DNA of 64,000 bases from Protonemura montana (GCA_947568835.1 OX387603.1:18686651-18750650); one strand, 5' to 3'; counted from the stretch's first letter, positions 48,901 to 62,087 are shown. Notes: generated from the sequence alone by a model not told the origin. Program-made: numbers and translations.

Positions 48901-51900
48901 AACTTTGAGTTTTATGTTATCTATTCTCTGGCTATTGCAGGTGCCTTATCTACCGACAGTGTATTAAATTTTAATAGTGCAGTTTGGCAAACATAATTTC
49001 ACAATTATTTTCCAGTACATTGAAACAAAGCAAATCAGAAATTTAAATTTATTTCAGTGAAAGTTGTTTACCATCAAACGTTAATAAAAGATAAGAAAAA
49101 AATAACCAAAACCTGTGTACGCACATTATTGTGATTGAACATAGCCCGGTACTCATACTCTAATGCCCTGGGTGAAGGTGCATGTGCCGTGGTTGAAGTC
49201 GGTGAAACCATTCCGGATGTGTTTTTTGTCGAGGTAGAATATACCTGGCGTGCCCTCGGATTGCTTGTTAAATGACCGATGAGACCGTCAGCCAAGTTGA
49301 CTATCTCGCTAAACGTAGCCAAGATAATTGTCGAGGCTTGTTTGTCCTTGATCGGTACACACCTCTTTTGAACTATGGAAAAGAATGGGTCGGTTCAAAT
49401 ATGGATTAAAAATAAGGGTTTCAAGGGTTAAAGCTGAGAGAAACTCTAGGGTATTCCATTTGACATACTGAAAATTACTTAAATTAAATTAAGTGTTTCC
49501 GAATTTTCCTAATCTGATCACAGCTAATACCAGTTAACCAACTAAATCTACATATACTACTGAAATACCCAAACCCAATGCCTCAATCTTCTATTGTATC
49601 AAAAATAACAAAATCGTAACATAACGGGAAATTATACGTTCAAATCACAAGCTAAGATGCCAGAATAATTAGCAGAAACACCAAAAAACAATACAAGCAG
49701 CAAAACAAACAAATTACAATATATGAGTGATGACTTCGAACAAAATAGATTGCAAAGACTTACTATGTTGGCTGTTCAAATACCAGGGTGCACATTTCGC
49801 TGAGTTAGTGAGCTTGATCATCTCTCCGACGGTTTTGATGTCCGCTTTGTTCACGTCATACGTACAAATAAGGCGCGCTCGCGCTTCGTCGGGAAGCAGA
49901 GTGGCAATGCTCTCGCTGACCCCGTAGATTCCCGACCAGAAGTTGTCTTTGGGACACTTCTCAACGCATACCTTTGGTGGCCAAAGAGAAAGAAAATTGT
50001 ATAACAACGAACGGTCTCGAGAGAAGCCTTGATTAAATCATAATCAAGACTCACCACTTTGCATGGCACAACTTTCTGAAATGAATACCTGTTTGCCACA
50101 TAAGTTCCATTTTATATTGTTCTAGTCTGGAAAGCTATTGAGACCACTGTCATTTTCAAAAAGCTTGTCTTTAAACATCATTCAAATAACAGATCATTTT
50201 AGTCTCCCACAAAAAAATGAAATATCACATATAATGTCAATGCCTTTGATCTCCTTTCATGTCTTTCTATTTTCCGAGTCTATTTATCCAGTATTGCAGG
50301 ATCTTACAAAAATTTTCCGCGAGAGAAAATCATGTGTGAGTAAGCCTCTCACCTGTGGAGTGTCACACCCGTGAAGTATAACGGACGGGTTGGCACACCG
50401 AGAAAGGTCAAAGAAGAGGAGGAACGGCTTGTCCTTGACGATTTCGTCCAGCCCACAGCGGAAGCCCTGAGAGTCCGTTGGCACGAGCAGTCTGGCTGGG
50501 TCGCCATACTTAAACGCTGCAACAATTTTACGATTATGTGAAACAGCTGTCAAAATATCACGCTAGAATCTTGGAAAGCAATCACATCTGAAACCTTTCT
50601 TTTTGGAAAAGATACTTGAAATATTATAAATTTCAATGATACGAAGTTGATGGCATAAATAGGTACTTTTTCTGCTTCCCACACATAGAACTAATACTTT
50701 ATTTTGAAAAAAATGTAGATGTGAGGGCACGTAGTGTGATTGAGCTTTTGCACCCATGCTGATGCAAGGTGAATGCAGATGAACCATTGGGTTGGCAAAA
50801 ATAAAATTCCCTGGGCGAATGGACTGGCATACAGATTTTGCATATGACACCTTTTTCTAAGAAAATTGCAACAGCTTCTCAAATCTATTTAAGCTCAGTT
50901 AGCCAGGTAGACACCAGTTGATACTTATGTGTAATGCGGGGTGCGTCCAGCCGAGATATCAGTGTATTATGTGCGATGATATTCTGATTCAGTGATCAGA
51001 ATGGTCAGAAGCGGTCAATGGTCAATGGTCAATGGTCAAGTGGTCAGTACATGCGGGTGAGTGCAGTCCACTCTTTTTGTTTATAGTGAGGCCGTACCCT
51101 CACTTCTACAGCTTAGGACCTCGGGTCGGGTATTTCATGGAATTTAACCAATTTAACATAGGTTTTTTGTTTATAAAACATGTAAAAAGAGATTTAAGCA
51201 CCCCGAAAGACAGAAATTTGTATTTGTTGTAAATGTTACAAGGTTTTTATATCACTGTGCAAAATTTGGGAAATTTACAAATTCTACTCCAGGAGGAAAA
51301 CCGCCATTTATCCACTTTTTTCTCTGAAAACTATTTCATAAAAATGTAATAGGCCGATTTTTAATAGTGATGATTTATAATTGCATGCAAACATATGCTC
51401 AAAATCGTGGTGAAGACCCACCGAAGAAGGCAACGACGCCCCAGCAGGCGCAGAAAGCGAAGAAGAGCAGCAGACAGATCACGTCCGTGCATGAGCGATT
51501 CTTCAACGGCCCGTTGAAAGTGGGGTCGAACTTGAGGGTGCTACCTGGAATACACACAAAATTCAATGAACAAATCTGGAATAGAATTATGCTAATTTTC
51601 TACGTTCCAAGGTCTCATTTCAATTTCATATCCGTCGATTTACTTTCGAAAAATCTCTTCCAGCTCAAGACCGACGATGTGGTATTTTTTAAGGAGTTTT
51701 TAGCATGAAACCTTTTAACAAATTTAACAGGAACTGTAACTAATAACTATTTTAAAACATTATGGAAGTCTTTACCGCAGTCAATCCCCTTATCTTATCG
51801 GTAAAAACATTTATAAGCAGTGGTAACAAATTTTCACGGCAAGAATAAATGTATTGTGTCACCGATTTTACGATTTTTTACTTTATTTGTGAGTTATTGG

Positions 51901-54900
51901 ATTCGACCCGATGACAGATCAAAGACTTCGATAAATAAAAAATTAAATCGGATTTCAAAGTTTTTTTTTCTGTGTTTTATTATACCTACTTATCTTTAGT
52001 TCCATGACATTTGGCATTCTCCGACTCTAAAATGTATTGAGAGATCATTAGATGCATGCTTGCTCGATATTATTTATTTTTAAGTGTCATTGGAAGCCTA
52101 AATACAATGAAAGCATAAATTATCGTGCACCTCATGCCAATTGCTACATTTAAAGAAGCAAACCGAGCAATTCAACATCAACTCTCACAATCGCAAGCCG
52201 TCGTTTTTTTTTACCCAGGAAATGGCCTTGCCAGGATTTAAAATGCGCGTACATTTTACTTCATTATTTCAATTGCATAACGGTGGTACTGATATTCAGT
52301 ATTACGCTAATTATTCCAATTATAAAAACAAGAAATTGCCGGAGGAAGATATGGCTGGCATCTGCATTCTGCACCGAGTTTAGATCCCTACCATGTGACT
52401 TGCATTTCAATATCTAATTCTAATGTATATCTTGGAGAACACGTACAATAACACTGTGGTGGCTTAAAACTTGATGTGTATAAAGCCTAGACGCAAATCC
52501 CCTTATCGGGTAGGTACACATTTATTATCAGCGAAGTGAGTTTAATTTCCTTCAGAAAAGTGATAACACATTACACACATGAAAATAATCCAACCATTAT
52601 ACGGCGATCCTTTTATCAAAGCAGCAGATGTTATGGGAAATAACTAAAATACCTTGGAACATGACTGGAAATTTGCATTTAAATCGTTAAAAGTGGCTAG
52701 AGAATGGATATCAAAGCTGGAGACAAGTTTGAGAGTATATACATGATTTTTTTTTAATTCTAGTTGTCAATTTTCTTGTGGTTTCTTCTACTAATTGCGA
52801 TGCTGATTAGGGAGGTAGTGATTGGGGAGGTAGTTGGTACGATTGGTTAATTTACTGCTCATTGTAATCTGCCTGCATTTCGCAATAATTGTGATTTTCT
52901 CAGTTATCGTTGAGATCAAGCTATGTCGCAATGCTACACAACATCCAGCACCGCCACCACTATCCCCGGAGCCATCGATTATCAACAATTAACGAACTCA
53001 CTTTAGACCGGCAATGTACATAACATCATTACTTGATCACACAAGAAACGACCGGAGAATGTTTGACACGATCATTAACATAATGAATTGTTCAGTGTGA
53101 ACGTACTCGAAACAAAAAAAAACTTTGTGAAAAGAGTCATTCTACCAAATTGGCATTCTCTCGTGCGTATGTGGGAATTATTTTCGTGCTAGTGTGACAC
53201 AGGATGTCACATTTCCCCTTCTCTCATGTGATTCTCGCTCTTATCTATTAAAGGTCCCATGACAATTGCGAAGCATGTCTTGTCAATTTTAAGTGAATCG
53301 AACAATAAAGATAACTTCGGATTAGATTACTATAAGCTCCAGAAAACCCACTTTTTTTACTTTTGTAATAGTTTCTTTAGTCTTGCTAGTAGACGACAAG
53401 CTATGAAGTGGTATGGAAAGAATGGTCCCTTTTATAATTTACACTTCGGTTTTTACTACGGTCTGCTAAAACCTAACGATCCGTTAGCTTGTTACTTGGT
53501 TGGCAACAACCAAACAGACAACTTTGTTTCTTAATTTCCAAACGCGTCTCAGAAAATCTATCACTAAGCCTTCATCTCGGGAAGGGACGATATTTTGGTC
53601 GTGTTGCAGGTCGCTTCGTTCCTTTAGCACCGTTCTGTGATGAATACTTGTAGCTATTGCCAAGAATGTTGAGGGAAGGTGGGCAGGTTTTCTACACTCA
53701 TTTATCGAAACACACAATTGCTGATAGCTTTCATAGTTTTGAACACGTGTTTAGGAATGGCAATCTTCGTCTGCCATCATAGTGCGTATGCCGTAAGATC
53801 TTTACCACGTACGTAATCACTCGTCGTTAGTTAACTTTATGATATAGATAGAAACGTCGATAGTCACAGGTGAGTCAGTGAGACTCACTATCATTTATTT
53901 AATTAATCGTTTATCTTGATCAAGGAATTTACCTCGGAGGTTTACGTCAGAGCGAGTAATCCCACATCCCGCCTGCTGGCATAACAAGAATAAAATAGAT
54001 ACACATGCATTGCAGTCGGAACACCGAATATACCTTTATTAAATTCCAGACCATTTTACCACACATTTCTTGATATCTAAATAAAAGGTAAAGAAGCCAG
54101 CTACGAAGTAGGTATAGTAATAGAAAATTAGATAAATTGGTTAGCTGGGGTAGACGACGAGTGTCGAACACATAACAGCATAGTTTTTACTGCCATTTCA
54201 ATCCATTTCTCTCATTAGCGCTACTAACTGAATTCGGGATAACAGTAGTGAGATCCCATGTTTCCTAAATCCTAAGAATAATTTACTTAACAATAGATAT
54301 CCCATGGGCCATGACACTGGAATCTTAGTGCCCGGATAGCTCAGATGGTACAGCACCTGACTGGCAATAGGGAGATCCCAGTTTCGTATCCCGGTTGGAT
54401 TACACATTCTTCCAGTCTAGCTCCCTTTCCATTGGTAGATATGTATGGTTGATTGTATGAGTCGTAGAAACTTCGCACAGAAATATAACTTACGGCCGAT
54501 GGCCCAAATGATCATGGCGACTCAAAGATCAAAGAGCACAGGGACTGGGGGAGCTTACCGATCAAGCGGAATAAGCCAAAAAGAGGGGAAAACACGAAAG
54601 AAAGAAGTAGTAGAAGTGAGTTAAAAGATGTTTACCTAGAAATGCTGCTGATATGCCAAAATGAATTGACCACCAGAAAAGTAGATGCATATTACTGACC
54701 CTTTGACTTCTGATCGAACGTTCCAATAACGGTATCTGCTTGCAACTTCCCGCTTTGAATTTTATCTACCTATAGTTTCCTGTGACTATCAAATACAGGA
54801 TTCGTAGCTGATCAAGAAGTTGTGTTCCTTACTCATCGTGCAATACTCAGATTGGACGAAAACCGATGAGAAAACAACAAAATACAGCACAATTTTAACA

Positions 54901-57900
54901 AACATAATTTTTATTCTGCTGATCTTCTGTTGTTCGACTTGATTGATTGATTTGTGGGGTTGTCAGTGAATGAGTGGATGATGATGTGGATGAAGGTTAA
55001 TCTAGCTTAGCCTAGAAGGGAGGTGGGGAAACCCGGTGCCCACACAAATCCAACTCCACAAATCCATGTTGTCGAGAGGTTGGTAAGCAAGGAAATTAAG
55101 TCAATGTACTAACTTTCATTTCTCCAACCTCTCTCCCGAACAGAACTGGTCATGTGTAAGATAGTCACCTATCCAATACCTGGCCTGATCTTACGAGAAT
55201 CGGTCTTTCCAAAACGCCAAACCGTTTGTTTCGTTTGCCACAAATTGTGGAAAAGTAGCAAAAGTGTACAATGTGACATATCGATCAGATAACAAAATCA
55301 ACGAACTTGAAACGCCGAAATTTGTCCTTGGAAAAAAATAGTTTAGTATTTAGGGTAATGATAGCCAAGAAGGTGAAACATTATGTTTACAATGGCGCAA
55401 GCCTAATTAAATATGAAAGCCAGCGATTACTTCCTCGCGTTAATGACCCACTTGCTACCATCTAAATAAGTGATTATTCGACTCGAATAAGGCAAGAATG
55501 ATTACAATAGGGCATATTAGTAAGCAGCTATTGCACCGTTTTTGTAGATCCACATTTGCATAACGACTGTCATCTTATAATTTGTGTGACATGTGAGGAA
55601 TATTAATGCATATGAAATTTCAAGTGGGTATGCTCCCTGCTAATTGCATGTGGGTCGCGATCGCAATTGATTTCAATGCCATTCAACGATAACTACTTCA
55701 AATACAACGTTCTCGTGTAAATTTAAAAAATGTATGTTTCCTGTTAGATATGGTAGTAATCCTGCCGGGAAACTAGTAGTTTTCTTTGGTTTTATTGTTA
55801 TTTTATTTCGCTGTCATTGTTATGAATTTTCTATTTGTGTTCGTCCGCGCTCACTGTTAATGTTAAAAACCTTAATAATATGAGTATCAATCGATACCAA
55901 CCCAAAAAAAATCCCTTGAATCATTTAGTTTTAGTACATATATAATAAATAAAACACCTATTCCGTCTGATAGGTTTTATTTTTAGCCTAGTTTTTGCAT
56001 TCTAATGTACTTCCTCCTTCAAGGTACGTTACAAACATTATTACATTACTGCAAAGAAAGCGTTCGGAATCTAAAATAAAGCACTGAATAGCAGTATTAC
56101 CACCTCCACCTTCAAACGTTGAATGCTAATACTGACACAAATCTCCATCTAGAAGGAAATCCTCTTCCACCACAAAACGTTACAATTCATGTGCACACTG
56201 TTTCATGACGTTTGTCTACCTGAAAGTAAAACGATTTCTTCAACCTTAGAGCAAGAAAACGAGACGACATTGAAATTGTTGCAACCACAATTGCTATTTT
56301 CACGTCTGGTATATGACTTTAAATTGCGATCAAGCTAAATTAGTCATAGCATTTCTGGCAGCAGAGACCCGTAACTGACAAATAAACACATGTCATTTGT
56401 AAAGAGATTGCACGTTTGTAGAGTTGATGTAGTAGACAAAGTGACCTTGCAATGGGCATTGACCGCAGATTTTTTTGATTTTTTGCTAGTTTCCTCGCAT
56501 AAATTATACAAAAAAGTGATTGCTTGAAAGGTGTAACATGGTGTACATAGAGCGAGATCTATGTTTTTTTATAATCATTATTGTGTTTTGGTCGTTTTTT
56601 TACTGATACAGAGGTCATATCACAGATCGGATGCGGAACGGTTTAAAACTTGTTTTCATTCGTCCTTACCATTTACTAGAAATCGTGCAATACTGAAACA
56701 TGCCCAACCATTGTGATAACCAATATGACACAGACTAAAATTTGGCCTGTGGTTATCAGAAAAATTTAAATACATAGAACGGAAGTACCGACAATCACGA
56801 TCGATTTCAGCATGGTTGTGCGATTGGCCAAACCATGAAAGGCATAACAGCATTTTCGACGGGAGACAGATAACACAAACACACCCAAATACTTGTTGAA
56901 CGCTAAAAACCCGAAGTGTGGTGAGTGGTGACGATACTACATTGATTGCGTACACCTGCCAGGAAATTAGTACTGAATGTTACGATCGAATGTCAACTTG
57001 TGAGTGTACCTACGCAGTAATGGGAAGCCCGTCGTAGTCAAGACTTTTAAACTAGCCTTATTAATGACTCATAGCCACAGAGAGTAGCAGCCTTGTTCTC
57101 TAGTAGGATTTTTCTTTGTTCTGTGTTTTATGATTGATAATAATGTGTTACACTTTACAGGTGAATCACAACAGAACATTAGCAACCTCTTCTTACTACT
57201 TAGTTAAGTCAAGAAGCCTGGTAAAGAACAATGCAATGTGCATAGGCGAATGCATTATTGATGCTCTTGATGGAAGCAAAGAATTAAGTGCGTTAGAAAA
57301 ACAAAATACCTATCGCTACTTTCTTATTATTAGAAACTCTGCTAAGCCTACCCTCTCAAAAATGTATGCCCAGACGGGGGCTCGAACCCCGATCTCCACC
57401 TTTCGCGGGTGTTGAGGTGTCGCGTTTAGAGCAACACCCGCGATATATGGAAAAGCACTATGATTAACTTTACGCACTTGAAATGTGTTGAAGTGGAGAA
57501 TCGGGGGTCGGGATCGGGGGTCGGGATCGGGGGTCTAGTCCCCGTGTGGGCATAACTTTTTGAGAGGGTAGCAGTGTTTCTAATAATAAAATACCCCGCG
57601 CATTGCAAGCGTTTGCAAGTAATATCAGATTTATCAAAATGTGTCAACCAGTCAAGGGGTGCACTTTTTTTAATTTTCAGTACAACCCCTTGGCTTGATA
57701 GTGAACGTAATGCTCAAGACGAAATGTTGTATAGGTGCTCAGTATAGATGGCTGCAAGCACAACAAAGCTTCTAGGTAATAATAAAGGTTCAATGTCAAA
57801 CATAATTTGAAGTCATAAATCATCTCTTTAAATACAAGTTGCCTTGTTTGTTAAATACCATCAGAATGTCACTCTCGCTCTCAAGACTCTAAGAGTACCT

Positions 57901-58373
57901 CTTGTTGATTGTGTTTTTAGTGCTCGTATATTTGATTACACAAATATAAGCTAGATACAATAACAAGATGATGCTTAATAGCAAACTGTGAGTAAATTAT
58001 GTATTTTTCTACAAACGAAAAAATCAAATGTACATTCAAACAGCTGGAAAGTAGCTTCTTTACGAGCCAACACCCCACAGATGCTACAATATTTTTTGTA
58101 TGTAGTGTAAATCAGAGGTATAAATTCTATCGTAAAATCAACTAAATTGTGACTTGCAATTGTAAACTGCAATGTGACTGTAAATAATGTTGATGTTACA
58201 ATTACGCTCGTCATAAATTGAGACATCTGGCTAGAATTCCTAAAGTCTGGCACTAATAACTTTCAAATACCTTTCATTTCATCCCACAAACATACTTTAA
58301 TCAATTCATTTGTGTTACTAAAAAAGATCTCCTTACCAAAATCGTCCTCTCCATTCGCTTTCTTCTTCGCCAT
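42910..58373 (-). CDS. SLC44A2: Choline transporter-like protein (SLC44/CTL2 type)
   Basis: Thirteen coding exons: 58373-58337, 51544-51422, 50516-50353, 49971-49764, 49372-49125, 47521-47351, 46537-46372, 46122-45891, 45526-45340, 45054-44780, 44339-44048, 43557-43326, 43010-42910; 811 residues. SLC44 proteins are plasma-membrane or mitochondrial choline/ethanolamine transporters with about ten membrane helices. Matches to human CTL2 are [119 protein letters not shown] and the tail [20 protein letters not shown]. The first extracellular loop is about 100 residues longer than in human, with a Ser/Thr-rich insert (codes at 49125-49260). The first intron is 6.8 kb. Confidence 0.95.
45786..45880 (+). 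repeat. Dispersed ~95-bp repeat, copy 2
   Basis: AGTAATCTGCAAGAAAAA ... TTCTTAACACTTAAAA ... GTGACTCCACCTAAAAGCAT, the partner of 41452-41545. It lies in an SLC44 intron just below the exon at 46122-45891. Its nature is unknown. Confidence 0.55.
47699..47968. mobile_element. MITE with ~83-bp terminal inverted repeats
   Basis: TTGTGGTGGAGAAGGAAAGA at 47699 pairs with TCTTTCCTTCTTCACCACAA at 47949-47968. The arms run about 83 bases each and share GGAGAAGAAAATTG and TTGTCGAGAAAT-like blocks. The centre has its own stem TGCCTTTGTC / GACAAAGGCA (47819-47847). It is non-coding and sits in the SLC44 intron between exons at 49372-49125 and 47521-47351. A single-arm relative lies at 27613. Confidence 0.8.
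54330..54402 (+). repeat. tRNA-Ala-derived SINE head
   Basis: GCCCGGATAGCTCAGATGGT is a clear tRNA D-arm with A box, followed by CACCTGACTGGCAATAGGG (anticodon-loop position GGC, Ala) and a B-box-like GTTTCGTATCC. The acceptor end is not complementary (TTGGATTA) and the anticodon stem is broken, so it is not a functional tRNA. SINE body sequence follows to about 54600. A related head is at 63260-63322 on the other strand. Confidence 0.7.
54956..55235 (-). repeat. 5S-headed SINE, third copy, internally deleted head
   Basis: Read on the minus strand, it has GGTTTGGCGTTTTGGAAAGA, then ACCGATTCTCGTAAGATC joined directly to the CAGGTATTGGATAGGTGACT end of the 5S-like head; box A is deleted. The body GTTCGGGAGAGAGGTTGGAG and a tail near ATCAATCAATC (54936-54946) follow. 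It is more decayed than the copies in the arms and shows the family is dispersed. Confidence 0.7.
57322..57600. repeat. Foldback with tRNA-like arms and G-rich repeat
   Basis: CTTATTATTAGAAACTCTGC, then TACCCTCTCAAAAATGTATGCC and CGAACCCCGATCTCCAC (57323-57398), pairs with the stretch from ATCGGGGGTCTAGTCCCC to TTTCTAATAATAAAA (57523-57590). Read on the minus strand, the left arm has a B box GGTTCGAGCCCC (57382-57371). The right arm is preceded by TCGGGATCGGGGG repeats. The unit TGGAAAAGCACTATGATTAA at 57448 recurs at 59892. It is a SINE-derived inverted pair. Confidence 0.65.
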
Positions 58374-60273
58374 TCTTTAAACTTTAAATCCAATTGGAAT
58401 AATGTCGATAAATCACTTTGTTAACTCACTAAAACACTCACACAAATTCCTTCGCACCTTAATTTTGTTTTTGATTCTTACCGGTGGTCCTCTAATAATA
58501 GTCGAGCTACCACGGTACGGAACGGAGCGCACCGGCCGATATAGAGAACCCCGCACTCTAGCACGACTCAATCACTACTGACCACAAAATCAGCCGCAGC
58601 TTGCTAGTGCTGGTCTAGTAGTGTTTACTATTTCACATTAGGTACGGTCGGGGACCTTTCTGTACGTCATTCGATCAGCTGGCTACTGATTCTCTTCTGT
58701 GTGTTACAACGGTGTTACTTTAGGAACTTATCAATCCAGTAACGTAATGCATTGACGTTTACTCACGAGGACCAATTGGTGAAATTAGCGTGATAAATTA
58801 TTTCTAGGACTCCAGACTGGATGCTGTACGTTCCTATAATGCAGCATTCCACGGTTGTTCGATATTCATACCATTGTAGCTGCATTTTTCAAATCCATAC
58901 AATTCACTGAAAAATCTAGTTGCAACGTGCTGCATTAGTTTTATTTTTATTTTTATTTTGAAATGTTCTGTTACTGCAGCTGCATAAGGATGAATATCTT
59001 CGAGTGGTGCTCTATATAATTCGAAAGAAATGAATTTGATAGAATCTAGAATCTACATGCTTGAAGAGGTTGTATCGCACTGGTCAACCAGTCTGTTGGT
59101 TTTAATAAACACGGATAACTAGATTAACATTTCGCAGTAACGAATCAAGCTCTTATGTACACGTTGTAGACACTGAGTCTGGAACGCAGATAGTCCCCTA
59201 CCCCCACAACACAAGAATTTGCGCTAGTGCACATTTCAACCCATAGAAATCCCAACGAAATCTGGGTCGCCGCTCTGGCAATTGATCTGTCGCCAAGAAA
59301 GTTTTTGGCCAGACTGGTCCGGGCATGTCATGAGTCAGGTCATCAGCACCCTCAATTCTGTGAAAACACCCAGGTGCCTATGCTATATGATGAGAATTTT
59401 CATAATTGTTCACGATAAAAGCACTAGAGGTCAATTTTGCCTTTAAAAAGGTGAAATTTCGAAACCAGTTCTCACAGGCGTTCTCAAACGTCAGCATCGG
59501 CCCTAATGCAGGCACAACAGAATTACAATTTGAGTTGCATGCATGCAACTGTTTTTTTTCGCCAGTAAATAATAATTGTAATAGGTTTAAAATTATTAAT
59601 ATGTAATGTTCATGTACTGGCCTTTGAGCCCATAAAAAAAAGATAAGTAAATGGGTACTCTTCGCTTGTTCAAATAATTTTAGTCGAATTTCTGTCACAT
59701 TTACCGTTCCTACTAACGATAAGTTCTTTTCTAGGATTAGTAAATCAGCCATACAAGACTAGAATCTGCGTGGTGTAAATTCACGAGTAAATTGAAAAAA
59801 AAAATAGCGCACGGGCTCTGCCACGATGTTGGTTGGATTTATGTCCACAAGACATCTTTTTAAATAAATTTGCACAGGAGCAGGATCTACTTGGAAAAGC
59901 ACTATGATTAACTTTACGCACTTGAAATGTGTTGAAGTGTAGAATATTCTCGTAAGCGAACTGAACGTCTTACATCATAACGTCTGGCAGATCGGGTCGG
60001 TTTCGCTCCACGCTTGTCTCTTACAATATACATTTCATTTCTCAAAATCAGGATGGGCAAACCATGGACAAAATATGTAAAAACTGTCTTGTTTTTCCCG
60101 CGTCGAGTACTGTTAAAAACAGAAGACCAACGTTGGAATTCAAATCGTTTAAATTTCTAATTAAGTTGGCCAACTGTACACTGAGAAATTGGCGGGTGTT
60201 TGTGCTGAACAGGAGTCTCAATCTTACAATTTTGTCAAATCTGATACATTTTTATCAAATACACAATTGTAAG
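58374..60273. other. Divergent spacer between SLC44 and the DSN1-like gene
   Basis: Contains the SLC44 leader and promoter (a GC-richer stretch at about 58490-58570) and a second copy of the GGAAAAGCACTATGATTAAC repeat at 59893-59939. Open frames at 59227-59752 resemble nothing known. The frame of the next gene is open back to 60064. Confidence 0.5.
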
Positions 60274-61325
60274 ATGAGTTTAAATAACACCAGCGAAGAT
60301 ATGACCGAAAACAGCGATGTAAAAGGTAACAGCCATATTTAATACTTATTATGTTTTCATTGAATACTGAATTGATAGGTTATGTTTTTTTAAATAACAA
60401 AAATCGAGGGAATTTACACTTTGTGAAATCATGGCGAAATTCTCCAATAAAATTACATAGGGATGAAGTGCAGCGTGACTTTCTTTTTATTGTTTAGGAG
60501 GCGATAACGTAAGTCCAAAGACATCTACTGTGCAAACCATGCAGGCCAGAAAAATATCTCGGCGATCCACAATATTTCGAAAAGACGCTACATCATCTGA
60601 TGTACCTGGAAGTGACGATTTACCTACTAGCAGTCCATTAATATATCATCAAGATAGTGATTTCAAGTCGTCCGATTCGGCATCAAACCATAACACACAA
60701 GACCATCAAGATGAACCAAGAATATCCCTGTCAGAGTAAGCAAGTCTTTTTTTTTGGAAAACATGTAGCATAAGGTGTCATTTACTTAATGGTGAAAATT
60801 TAAAAGTAATTCCCCTTTTTAATTAAGGTATTTTCATTAAAAATATTTTTAGTTATGAGAAAGCGCTTCAAACTGAGACGGAGGAATGGTCACGAGAGAG
60901 AAGGTCGAGGAGCGACAAGTTCCGTCTATTGCACACCCAACTGAAAAGGTAGCATATTAACGAATTAAGCAAAGAAATTGATGTCATTATTAGTTGCTTC
61001 TCAAAATAATAATTGACAATCATGAAATGTTAAAAAATGTTGCAATTATCAATAAGTACATTATCTTGTGGTGTATTTTTCCAGCCGAACATTTGATTTG
61101 ATCACCTTGGAATCCTGTGCTGATTTGCTATCAGTTGAAGACAAAAAGTTTATTTCTGAAAGGCCCAGCTATGTCCAGATTGCAAATAGTGTTAGAGACC
61201 TGAAAGAAGATGTCATGATTGCCATGGGATTGAAAAAGTCAGTGCTTTTGCAGGCAAAAACTATGAGTGTAGAATACTTAAAAAAATTGGAAGTTATTGA
61301 CTGGGAGGTCGCTAACTTCGATTAG
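60274..61325 (+). CDS. Small four-exon protein, possibly DSN1 kinetochore subunit
   Basis: Exons 60274-60325, 60498-60735, 60853-60948, 61085-61325 join in phase to give 208 residues. The N-terminal half is disordered with ARKISRRSTIFRKDA, reminiscent of the basic RKSWRRATM region of DSN1. Then come an acidic stretch and predicted helices: TETEEWSRERRSRSDKFRLL (like the DSN1 ERQTWDQLL segment) and a C-terminal helical block ending DWEVANFD. DSN1 is part of the MIS12 complex at kinetochores. The resemblance is weak and the protein is shorter than human DSN1 (356), so this is a guess; the gene itself is well supported. A longer start at 60064 is in frame. AATAAA lies at 61440. Confidence 0.7.
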
Positions 61326-62087
61326 TCAACATTTTACTCAATTATCTTTAAGCTGTTACCTGTAAAGGATGAATTCATTGCAACTGTGCTTTAGAATCTA
61401 ACTAAAGATTGTATACAATGTGTTAATAAGAGGAAAGGAAATAAAAGTTCTTTTGGCATATGGCAACTTCTGGCTAGGAACTAATGTGTGGTTACAATCT
61501 AACTTGAATGTTGATTTCTTGTTACAAGTTGGGTTTAATTAGCTAAGTGCTGGAGATGGCAGTCACCTAGAGGGTGCTCTAGGTAATAGCTGTGGTTTTT
61601 CTGCAAAGTTTCTCTTGACAAAAATAAACAAGGATTATAACTGGCAATATAGGGCATTATGAAGAGAAACGTTTCTTTATAAGGCCCCAAGAAGTCCAAT
61701 TTCTAGTTTTGTCTCCCAGAGCTTGTGCCATGTCTAGATTAGTAAATGCTTCTTTTATGCTGGTAAGTGCATTACCTATTTTAATCTTTATAAAGTGTGG
61801 TAGCCTTAAAACATCAATTATTTTCAATGGCCAGGAAATGTTTAATTAAATTCTTCAGCTAATTTGAAGACCAAACTCAGGGTAACATTCTTACAATAAA
61901 AATAAGACTGTGTGGTAATTGGTTATTTAATTGAATGTTTAACAAGAAAACACATTTGCGCAATTAAAATCAACAAAAAAAATCTTTGCTTTAAGGACTT
62001 GATTGATAAAAACATCTGCACTATCACAGGGGATATTATTATTATAACTATAAGTAATAAATCCATTTTATTGGGTAGGTAATTAAA
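61326..62087. other. Convergent 3' flanks
   Basis: The 3' untranslated regions of the DSN1-like gene (poly(A) signal AATAAA at 61440-61445) and of SIN1. There is no other gene or repeat I can name. Confidence 0.5.

Larger units (their letters stand above)
51545..58336. other. SLC44 first intron, repeat-rich, no other gene
   Basis: This 6.8-kb intron contains a tRNA-Ala-like SINE, a 5S-family SINE and a foldback with tRNA-like ends, each listed separately. Short open frames here (for example 53259-53534) have no family resemblance or splice support. Alternative first exons could exist but none is evident. Confidence 0.6.

Noticed and set aside
51367..51708. A 113-codon plus-strand frame
   Set aside because: It overlaps the SLC44 exon at 51544-51422 on the other strand and is a shadow of it.
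53259..53534. A 91-codon frame in the SLC44 first intron
   Set aside because: No homology, splice context or codon pattern to support a gene.
54330..54402. A functional tRNA-Ala gene
   Set aside because: The acceptor stem does not pair and the anticodon stem is disrupted.
59378..59752. A 124-codon minus-strand frame upstream of the SLC44 gene
   Set aside because: No recognisable domain, no splice support and overlapped by an equally open plus-strand frame.
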